Shown piece by piece: positions 1 through 6,064 of a stretch of 6,064 bases of DNA (positions are counted from its first letter, which is position 1; every line of letters begins with the position of its first letter). The notes beneath the pieces are model-generated. The model had not been told where the DNA came from. It saw only the letters and a program-made list of their open reading frames with translations, and ran no database searches. The stretch comes from Acidobacteriota bacterium (lineage in GTDB: Bacteria; Acidobacteriota; Vicinamibacteria; Vicinamibacterales; 2-12-FULL-66-21), in assembly GCA_013362195.1 (NCBI GenBank), contig JABFWM010000247.1:1-6064 (forward strand). The letters run 5' to 3'. The translations under genes and the position numbers were made by a program.

Positions 1-46
1 GTGTCACTGTCACAGTTCCGGAAAGTGTGACTGTCACAGTTCCGGA
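1..46. repeat. Two tandem 22-bp direct repeats at the left edge
   Basis: Bases 1-22 and 25-46 match at 21 of 22 positions (C at 5 versus G at 29) and lie 24 bp apart. Each unit begins GTGT, contains ACTGTCACAG and ends AGTTCCGGA. ACTGTCACAGT is itself an inverted repeat around one central base; in the second unit the symmetry extends to TGTGAC-T-GTCACA (26-38). The spacer is AA in the first copy and CC after the second. The repeats read in frame into tgt as VTVTVPES-VTVTVPDP, which is not Tgt-like sequence. They could be a dispersed intergenic repeat, a small inserted element, or a repeat at which an assembly broke. The left edge prevents seeing whether more copies lie upstream. Confidence 0.85.
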
Positions 47-758
47 CCCGGTCACCCTCGCCACCGCGAGGGCCGCGATGGAGCGCTCCATTCGCTGGGC
101 CCGGCGCGCGAGGACGCGGCAGCTGCAGCTCCGCGAGGGTCCGCACGCCGCGCCCGACGTGCGGATCACCAATCCCGGTCAGGCCCAGTTCGGCATCATC
201 CAGGGGGGCACCGACGCCGCGCTCCGCACCGAGAGCGTGCAGGCAACGGTCGCGATCGGCTTCGAGGGCTACGCGATCGGCGGCCTCAGCGTCGGCGAAC
301 CCGTCGACGTCATGTACGACGTCGTCGCGCACACCGCACCGCAGCTGCCCGCGCACCAGCCGCGCTACCTGATGGGCACCGGGATGCCCGATGACCTGGT
401 GGAATGCGTCGCCCGCGGCATCGACATGTTCGATTGCGTGCTGCCGACGCGCAACGCGCGGAACGGACAGCTGCTGACCCGGCACGGCGTCCTGGTCATC
501 AAAAACGCGCGATACGCCGAGGATCCGCGTCCCCCGGACCCCGACTGCGGCTGCTATACCTGCCGCCACTTCAGCCGGGCCTACCTCCGTCATTTATATA
601 TGTCCGGCGAAATGACCGCCGCGACCCTCAATACGGTCCATAACCTCTGCTTTTACCTTGACTTAATGCGCCAAATCAGCGAGGCTATCGGTTTCGGCAC
701 GTTTGAACGACTCCGCCAGGAGTTCCATCGAACCTTCTCTCGCCGACCTCAGCACTAG
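3..758 (+). CDS. tgt: Queuine/preQ1 tRNA-guanine transglycosylase, 3' part
   Basis: Tgt swaps guanine 34 in the anticodon of Asp, Asn, His and Tyr tRNAs for preQ1, an early step of queuosine formation in the cytoplasm. The frame is open to the left edge, so the N-terminal part is missing; 251 residues remain of about 375. Numbering from base 3 and aligning from memory to Zymomonas Tgt: FGIIQGG carries Gln67 (Q203), GGLSVGEP is the substrate-pocket loop, FDCVLPTRNAR carries the nucleophile Asp144 (D280), and Cys182, Cys184, Cys187 and His213 are the zinc ligands. Clear similarity starts near residue 20 (TARAAMERSIRW). Before that, residues 1-16 come from the 22-bp repeats and replace the expected Asp-Glu-Cys motif. 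The GTG at 27 is inside the repeat and is not a credible start. The last 50 or so codons use many rare A/T-ending codons. This may be a gene cut by an insertion or rearrangement, or an assembly join. Confidence 0.9.
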   Translation, partial: VTVTVPESVTVTVPDPVTLATARAAMERSIRWARRARTRQLQLREGPHAAPDVRITNPGQAQFGIIQGGTDAALRTESVQATVAIGFEGYAIGGLSVGEPVDVMYDVVAHTAPQLPAHQPRYLMGTGMPDDLVECVARGIDMFDCVLPTRNARNGQLLTRHGVLVIKNARYAEDPRPPDPDCGCYTCRHFSRAYLRHLYMSGEMTAATLNTVHNLCFYLDLMRQISEAIGFGTFERLRQEFHRTFSRRPQH

Positions 759-800
759 TTCCGGATGCGGCTCGGAGACGAGAACCCTTCTGTGGGCTCC

Positions 801-829
801 CGCCGCGTGACGCGGCGCGCCCCGCCGCG
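801..829. promoter_or_regulatory. Two mutually exclusive GC hairpins upstream of yajC
   Basis: CGCCGCG (801-807) can pair with CGCGGCG (811-817) over a TGA loop. The same CGCGGCG can instead pair with CGCCGCG (823-829) over a five-base loop. Both stems are seven perfect G-C pairs, so only one can form at a time. No T-run follows, so neither is a standard intrinsic terminator. The rest of the 759-943 gap shows no convincing -35/-10 pair. A role in attenuation or RNA stability of the yajC-sec transcript is inference; chance pairing in GC-rich DNA is the alternative. Confidence 0.4.
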
Positions 830-897
830 CGTTGCCGGAGGTCGGGGTGGACGAGAACGGACGGGGCAGGCGCCCCCGCGCGCAACCCGTGGGGGAT

Positions 898-912
898 CGG
901 GGCGGAGCCCCG
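898..912. other. Perfect 6-bp GC hairpin just before yajC
   Basis: CGGGGC (898-903) pairs with GCCCCG (907-912) over a GGA loop. It lacks a T-tract. It lies directly before the earliest possible yajC start (GTG 914) and would bury the GGAG at 904-907, which argues for the later start at 944. It could be a transcript-stabilising stem, a weak Rho-dependent pause element, or one copy of a common GC-rich intergenic repeat type. Confidence 0.45.
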
Positions 913-924
913 TGTGAAGATGTG

Positions 925-933
925 GGGAGGGGA
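925..933 (+). promoter_or_regulatory. Ribosome binding site deciding the yajC start
   Basis: GGGAGGGGA is the strongest Shine-Dalgarno-like sequence in the gap. Its last base is 10 bases before GTG 944, a slightly long but usable spacing. It lies inside the coding sequence if translation began at GTG 914 or ATG 920, and 25 bases before ATG 959, so it favours GTG 944. Confidence 0.55.
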
Positions 934-943
934 TCTGCGGTAC

Positions 944-1270
944 GTGTCGTTCGTCGCGATGGCCAGTCCGGGGCAGGGCGCGGGAGGCTTGATTCAGTTC
1001 CTCCCGTTCGCGCTGATCCTGGCGATTTTCTATTTCGTCATCCTGCTGCCGATGAAGCGGCGGCAGAAGAAAGTACAGGAATTTCAGGCGGCCTTGAAGC
1101 CCGACGACAAGGTCGTGACGACGAGCGGCATCTACGGGCAGATCACGAAAGTGAACGAACGCTCCGTGCAGCTCCAGATTGCCGACAAGGTCCGCATCGA
1201 GGTCTCGCGTGCCGCCGTCGGCGGCTATCAGGGGCAGGAGCCGGTCGTGCCGGATAACGGGAACGTGTAA
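944..1270 (+). CDS. yajC: Sec translocon accessory subunit YajC
   Basis: YajC is a small single-pass inner-membrane protein that associates with SecD and SecF and, through them, with the SecYEG export channel. From GTG 944 the product is 108 residues, normal for the family. A Gly-rich N-terminus (ASPGQGAGG) leads into one membrane helix at about 16-36 (IQFLPFALILAIFYFVILL). The basic stop-transfer KRRQKK follows, then the conserved cytoplasmic part with the KPDDKVVTTSGIYGQI motif at about 52-67. In-frame alternatives are GTG 914, ATG 920 and ATG 959; 944 is preferred for the GGGAGGGGA before it and because a short MSFVAMA-type leader suits the family. Only two bases separate its stop from secD, and the tgt-yajC-secD-secF order is widespread, which supports the call independently of sequence. 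The family and function are secure; only the start is in doubt. Confidence 0.93.
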   Translation: MSFVAMASPGQGAGGLIQFLPFALILAIFYFVILLPMKRRQKKVQEFQAALKPDDKVVTTSGIYGQITKVNERSVQLQIADKVRIEVSRAAVGGYQGQEPVVPDNGNV

Positions 1271-1272
1271 CC

Positions 1273-2877
<1,605 letters not shown>

Positions 2878-2939
2878 GCGCCATCGATTCGCACGAACTC
2901 ACAGGCTAGGGACTGACTCGGAACGAACGGAACAGCGCG

Positions 2940-3911
2940 ATGCACATTTTCAAGAACCCGAACTTCAACTTCGTCCGGTGGCGCTGGCACGCGATTGCGT
3001 TGTCGTGGGTCATCATCATTGCCGGGCTGGTCGTGATCTGGACGAAGGGAATGCCCAAGGGCGTCGAGTTCTCCGGCGGCACGATCCTCATCCTGCAGTT
3101 CGATCAGAACCCGAACGTCCAACAGGTGCGCGGCGCGCTGAGCCAGGGGATTCCCGACGGCGGGAACGCGATCGTCCAGCAGTACGGGCCGCCGGCCGCG
3201 CGCCAGGTCATGGTGCGCGTGCACACCGCGGGCGCCGAGGCGGGCGGGTCGTTGAGCGCGACCGCCGAGCAGGTGAACAAGGCGCTCCGGCAGGCCAACC
3301 TGGGCAACTTCCAGGTCGTCGGCCAGGAGATCGTCGGCCCGACGGTGGGCAAGGAGCTGCAGACGCGGGGAACGATGGCGACGATCTTCGCGCTCGCCGG
3401 CATCCTCGTCTACATCGCGATCCGGTTCCAGCTCAGTTTCGCGGTCGGCGCCGTCGTCGCGACGGTGCACGACCTGCTGATCACGCTCGCGGTGCTCGCG
3501 TTCTTCCGCTACGACCTCACGCTCAACATCGTCGCGGCGATCCTGACGATCACCGGCTACTCGATGAACGACACGATCGTCATCTTCGACCGGATCCGCG
3601 AGAACATGCGCGCGATGCGGCGCGACAACATCGAGCACATCGTCAACACGGCGGTCAACCAGATGCTCGACCGCACGCTCATCACCGGCAGCACGACGCT
3701 GCTCTCGGTGATTGCGCTGTACCTCTTCGGCGGCGAGGTGCTGAAAGGCTTTGCCTTCACGATGATCGTCGGCATCATCACCGGCACCTACTCGAGCGTG
3801 TTCATCGCCGCCGCGATCGTGATCATCTGGCAGGGGCGGAAGCCCGTGAAGGCGGCGCCGGCGGCGCCGGTGGCGCCCGCGAAGAAGCCCCGCCGCGCCC
3901 GCGCGTCGTAG
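2940..3911 (+). CDS. secF: Protein translocase subunit SecF
   Basis: SecF is the partner of SecD in the proton-driven export complex of the inner membrane. The 323-residue product has a first helix at about 14-35, the GVEFSGGT motif at 41-48, a periplasmic domain to about 140, and five further helices. The key helix reads GYSMNDTIVIFDRIREN, with Asp211 matching Asp213 of E. coli SecF. RTLITGSTTL and YLFGGEVLKGFAFTMIVG follow, all typical. The last 25 residues form a cytoplasmic tail of Ala-Pro repeats ending in a basic cluster (KKPRRAR), longer than the minimal SecF. The gene lies 62 bases after secD. That gap shows no terminator, no promoter and only a weak purine stretch (CGGAAC) before the ATG, so it belongs to the same transcript. 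It looks intact. Confidence 0.98.
   Translation: MHIFKNPNFNFVRWRWHAIALSWVIIIAGLVVIWTKGMPKGVEFSGGTILILQFDQNPNVQQVRGALSQGIPDGGNAIVQQYGPPAARQVMVRVHTAGAEAGGSLSATAEQVNKALRQANLGNFQVVGQEIVGPTVGKELQTRGTMATIFALAGILVYIAIRFQLSFAVGAVVATVHDLLITLAVLAFFRYDLTLNIVAAILTITGYSMNDTIVIFDRIRENMRAMRRDNIEHIVNTAVNQMLDRTLITGSTTLLSVIALYLFGGEVLKGFAFTMIVGIITGTYSSVFIAAAIVIIWQGRKPVKAAPAAPVAPAKKPRRARAS
3852..3878 (+). repeat. Three 9-bp tandem repeats in the secF tail
   Basis: GCGGCGCCG occurs at 3852-3860 and 3861-3869, and a diverged copy GTGGCGCCC at 3870-3878. The period is in frame and encodes AAP-AAP-VAP (residues 305-313). Being a multiple of three, it can grow or shrink by slippage without breaking SecF, so tail length may vary between strains. 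Confidence 0.8.
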
Positions 3912-3920
3912 CCAACGTTC

Positions 3921-4724
3921 GTGAACTGGCTTGCCGCCGGGCTGCTGGGGATCCTGCAGGGGCTGACGGAGTTCCTGCCGGTGTCTTCCACGGCGCACCT
4001 GCTGATTGGTGCGCACGTGCTGCGCTTCGACGATCCGGGCGGCGTGTTCACGGTCATGATCCAGCTCGGCTCGATCGTGGCCGTGATGTGGCTCTATCGC
4101 GCCAAGCTGCTGCGCGTTGTCGCCGGGCTGCCGTCGGACCCCGAGGCCCGGCATTTCGTCCTCATGATCTTCGTGGCGTTCCTGCCGGCAGCGGTCGCCG
4201 GAGCGCTCCTCTCCGGCTTCGTCAAGCGCGTCCTTTACACGACACCGGCGGTCATCGCGGCGAGCTTCATCCTGGGCGGCATCGTGATGCTGATCGTGGA
4301 GCGGAACCGCCCCGCGCCGGTGGTGCTGAACGCCGATCACACGTCGCTCGGCCGCGCGCTCGGGATCGGGGCGTGCCAGGTGCTGGCGCTGGTGCCGGGC
4401 GTCTCGCGGTCGGGCGCGACGATCGTGGGCGCGATGCTCCTGGGACTCGATCGCCCGGCCGCCGCGGAGTTCTCCTTCTTCCTCGCCATGCCGACCATGA
4501 CGGCGGCGTTCGCGCACGATCTGCTGGAAGTGCGGCACCACCTGGGCACCGAACGGGCGGTCGAGATCGCGATCGGGTTCGTGATGGCGTTCATCGCGTC
4601 GGCGCTCGTGGTCGAACCCTTTCTGAAGGTCGTCCGGCGCGCCGGGTTCGTCCCGTTTGCGTGGTATCGCATCGCTGCCGGCGCCGCGCTCCTGGCCGCG
4701 CTGGCGATCGGATGGTCCTGGTAG
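3921..4724 (+). CDS. uppP: Undecaprenyl-diphosphatase UppP (BacA family)
   Basis: UppP removes a phosphate from undecaprenyl pyrophosphate at the inner membrane, supplying the monophosphate carrier for peptidoglycan and surface polysaccharide; extra copies give bacitracin resistance in other bacteria. The 267-residue product is standard length and very hydrophobic. It has both signature regions: QGLTEFLPVSSTAHL with Gln13, Glu17, Ser22 and His26, matching the (E/Q)xxxE motif, and LVPGVSRSGAT with the catalytic Arg163. EFSFFLAMPTM around Glu183 is also typical. The start is GTG 3921, which places the first motif as near the N-terminus as in known members. It is nine bases after the secF stop, in the same frame, and lacks a clear ribosome binding site, so it probably depends on coupling to secF. 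All key residues are present. Its place inside a sec operon is less usual than the family itself. Confidence 0.97.
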   Translation: MNWLAAGLLGILQGLTEFLPVSSTAHLLIGAHVLRFDDPGGVFTVMIQLGSIVAVMWLYRAKLLRVVAGLPSDPEARHFVLMIFVAFLPAAVAGALLSGFVKRVLYTTPAVIAASFILGGIVMLIVERNRPAPVVLNADHTSLGRALGIGACQVLALVPGVSRSGATIVGAMLLGLDRPAAAEFSFFLAMPTMTAAFAHDLLEVRHHLGTERAVEIAIGFVMAFIASALVVEPFLKVVRRAGFVPFAWYRIAAGAALLAALAIGWSW

Positions 4725-4742
4725 GCCGGCGCTCCTGACGTC

Positions 4743-5363
4743 ATGCAGTGGCTCCGCCGCAGCTTCATCGCCGGCTTCTTCGTCACCGTCCCGCTGTTCA
4801 TTTCCGTCGCCGCGCTCGTGTGGCTGTTTCGCCTCGTCGACGGCTTCGTCGGTCCGTTCTACGCGAAGTACATCGGCCGCGAAGTGCCCGGCCTCGGCAT
4901 CCTCAGCACCGCGCTCGCGGTCCTCGTGGTCGGCGCGATTGCCACCAACGTGGTCGGCAAGCGCTTGCTGCAGCAGGCGGAAGCGCTGCTGCTGCGGGTG
5001 CCGCTCTTCCGCAGCATCTACGCGCCCGTCAAGCAGCTCGTGGTGGCGTTCTCTCCGGACAACGAGTACGGCTTCAAGCGTGTCGTGCTCGTCGAGGACG
5101 CCTCGCGCGGCTTCGTGCTCGGATTCCTGACCAAGGAGTTCACCGTGGATCGCGGGCAGGGGCCGGAAGCGCTGGTCGCGGTCTACGTGCCCACCAATCA
5201 CCTCTATCTGGGCGACATCGTGATCTACCCGCGCGACCTCGCGGCGTATCCCGACATCACCGTCGAACAGGGCATTCGCATTTTCCTGACCGGCGGCATG
5301 GCGATGGGCGGGCGGATTCGCGCCCGGCGCGGCGACGATCGGGTCGGAGATTTCCGGGTATAA
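4743..5363 (+). CDS. DUF502 family two-helix membrane protein
   Basis: This 206-residue protein belongs to the DUF502 family (PF04367), whose biochemical role is not established as far as I know. Two membrane helices are visible, at about 7-29 (FIAGFFVTVPLFISVAAL) and 51-71 (LGILSTALAVLVVGAIA). The family signature VPLFRSIYAPVKQ follows at 86-98. The remainder is a soluble beta-rich domain with VYVPTNHLYLGDIVIYPRD and a late IFLTGGMAM segment that resembles the family's usual ISGG-type ending. The tail is charged (RARRGDDR). The ATG lies 18 bases after the uppP stop without an obvious ribosome binding site, consistent with the last place in the yajC-secDF-uppP unit. Its stop codon lies within a TATAAT box for the next gene. 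The family call rests on recalled motifs; a specific function cannot be given. Confidence 0.9.
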   Translation: MQWLRRSFIAGFFVTVPLFISVAALVWLFRLVDGFVGPFYAKYIGREVPGLGILSTALAVLVVGAIATNVVGKRLLQQAEALLLRVPLFRSIYAPVKQLVVAFSPDNEYGFKRVVLVEDASRGFVLGFLTKEFTVDRGQGPEALVAVYVPTNHLYLGDIVIYPRDLAAYPDITVEQGIRIFLTGGMAMGGRIRARRGDDRVGDFRV

Positions 5364-5364
5364 T
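5359..5364 (+). promoter_or_regulatory. Perfect TATAAT -10 box, probable hppA promoter
   Basis: TATAAT matches the sigma-70 -10 consensus at all six positions in a region where A/T runs are rare. It includes the TAA stop of the DUF502 gene (5361-5363). No good -35 is found at 16-18 bp spacing (CGATCG at 17 bp), and there is no TG extension. Transcription would start near 5370-5372, giving a leader of about 23 bases containing TTTTGTTCTT and the hppA ribosome binding site. The box is flanked by CCGG on both sides. Confidence 0.65.
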
Positions 5365-5383
5365 CCGGCGTTTTGTTCTTATC

Positions 5384-5389
5384 AAAGGA
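5384..5389 (+). promoter_or_regulatory. hppA ribosome binding site
   Basis: AAAGGA lies four bases before ATG 5394. The spacing is short but usable. It fixes the hppA start and contrasts with secD, secF, uppP and the DUF502 gene, which show no comparable site. Confidence 0.65.
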
Positions 5390-5393
5390 TCCA

Positions 5394-6064
5394 ATGATCG
5401 CCACGACCCGCGCCGCCTTCCTGCTGTTCGCCCTGATCGCGCTCCTTCCCCGACTGGCGTCCGCCGCGCAACCGCCCGCGGCCTACGCGGCGCAGGGATC
5501 CGTGCAGCGCCACAGCGGCGGCGAAGCGAACCTGGTGCTGCCGGACCTGAGCACGGAGACCTTTCAGGGGATCAACGGACGGACGCTGCTGATGGGCGGG
5601 CTCCTCATCTGTGTGCTGGGCCTCGGGTTCGGCATGACGATCTTCGTGCGCCTCAAGAACCTGCCCGTGCACCGCTCGATGCTCGAGGTGTCCGAGCTGA
5701 TTTACGAGACGTGCAAGACCTACCTGATCACGCAGGGCAAGTTCATCCTGATTCTCGAGGCCTTCATCGGCGTGATCATGGTGTTCTACTTCGGCGTGCT
5801 GCAGCGCTTCGACGCGGTGAAGGTCGTCGTCATCCTGATCTTCAGCCTGATCGGCATCGGCGGCAGCTACGGCGTCGCGTGGTTCGGGATCCGCGTCAAC
5901 ACCTTTGCGAATTCGCGCGCCGCGTTTGCCGGGCTCAAGGGCCAGCCCTATCCGATCTACGCGATTCCCCTGCAGGCCGGCATGAGCATCGGCATGCTGC
6001 TCATCAGCGTCGAGCTGTTCATGATGCTGTGCATCCTGCTGTTCGTTCCCGGCGATTACGCCGG
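5394..6064 (+). CDS. hppA: Membrane-bound ion-translocating pyrophosphatase, 5' part
   Basis: This enzyme hydrolyses PPi in the inner membrane and uses the energy to pump protons (in some subfamilies sodium). The open frame from ATG 5394 runs off the right edge with 223 residues visible of a usual 670-850. Residues 1-24 look like a cleavable signal peptide: hydrophobic core FLLFALIALL, then LASA-AQ as a likely signal-peptidase site. A polar stretch to about 60 follows, then helices at about 64-84, 115-135, 142-165 and 195-217. Family-typical text includes GIRVNTFANSRAAFAGLKGQP at 165-185 and AGMSIGMLLISVELFMMLCILLF at 195-217, ending in PGDYA. The PPi-binding Asp motifs and the residue that decides potassium dependence lie beyond the window, so subtype and ion cannot be told. 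It has its own ribosome binding site and a TATAAT upstream; no terminator separates it from the DUF502 gene, so read-through is also possible. Confidence 0.95.
   Translation, partial: MIATTRAAFLLFALIALLPRLASAAQPPAAYAAQGSVQRHSGGEANLVLPDLSTETFQGINGRTLLMGGLLICVLGLGFGMTIFVRLKNLPVHRSMLEVSELIYETCKTYLITQGKFILILEAFIGVIMVFYFGVLQRFDAVKVVVILIFSLIGIGGSYGVAWFGIRVNTFANSRAAFAGLKGQPYPIYAIPLQAGMSIGMLLISVELFMMLCILLFVPGDYA

Noticed and set aside
27..29. GTG as the start of tgt
   Set aside because: It lies inside the repeat, has no ribosome binding site, and a protein from here would lack the first ~160 Tgt residues; the frame is simply open to the left edge.
1..46. Start of a CRISPR array
   Set aside because: Two copies with a 2-bp spacer and internal palindromes; CRISPR spacers are about 26-50 bp, and no cas genes are present.
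570..691. Promoter in the AT-rich end of tgt (TATATA 595-600, TTGACT 658-663)
   Set aside because: Neither element has a matching partner at 16-18 bp; TATATA matches the -10 consensus at only four positions and nothing like a -10 box follows TTGACT at proper spacing.
832..1257. A 141-codon + strand frame over yajC
   Set aside because: Overlaps yajC nearly completely in another frame and encodes no recognisable sequence; its start is in the GC-rich gap.
2878..2939. Regulatory element or small gene between secD and secF
   Set aside because: No hairpin, T-run, promoter or credible reading frame; only a short CGGAAC-type direct repeat is seen.
2978..4738. A 586-codon + strand frame overlapping secF and uppP
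   Set aside because: Arg/Ala/Gly/His-rich translation with no domain; a shadow of the GC-rich third positions of the real genes.
5354..5380. Intrinsic terminator formed by CCGG-CCGG around TATAAT with T-rich tail
   Set aside because: The stem is only four base pairs with a seven-base loop and the T stretch starts two bases later and is interrupted by G; the perfect -10 box is the better explanation.

Overview
The window is a compact, GC-rich stretch of bacterial chromosome with every real gene on the + strand. It carries a housekeeping block for membrane and export functions: the 3' part of tgt (queuosine tRNA modification), then yajC, secD and secF (Sec translocon accessory complex), uppP (undecaprenyl pyrophosphate phosphatase), a two-helix DUF502 membrane protein, and the 5' part of hppA (membrane pyrophosphatase). 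The strong G/C third-position bias, separate secD and secF genes behind tgt-yajC, and the style of the SecD, DUF502 and pyrophosphatase sequences suggest Acidobacteriota, perhaps Vicinamibacteria. That placement is an impression from memory and was not tested by any search.

Layout. Bases 1-46 hold two near-identical 22-bp direct repeats. They read in frame into tgt but encode a VTVTVP-type stretch where a normal Tgt has its substrate-binding Asp-Glu-Cys motif. The tgt body (about 60-758) looks normal and keeps its nucleophile and zinc ligands; its 3' end contains a distinctly lower-GC patch. Bases 759-943 are a GC-rich gap with a pair of mutually exclusive hairpins and a third hairpin just before yajC, but no recognisable promoter. 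From yajC (about 944) to the end of the DUF502 gene (5363) the genes are separated by 2, 62, 9 and 18 bases, which suggests one transcription unit. A perfect TATAAT sits across the DUF502 stop codon and probably serves hppA, which has its own ribosome binding site and runs off the right edge.

How the genes fit together. YajC, SecD and SecF assist SecYEG and use the proton motive force to complete protein export. UppP recycles the lipid carrier for cell-wall precursors. The pyrophosphatase hydrolyses PPi and pumps ions, so it could help maintain the gradient SecDF uses; this last link is inference from neighbourhood only.

I do not see a new biological system here. The most unusual item is the repeat pair at the left edge and what it does to the tgt reading frame. 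Lesser points are the alternative hairpins before yajC, the changed SecD transmembrane motif, and the promoter overlapping a stop codon.
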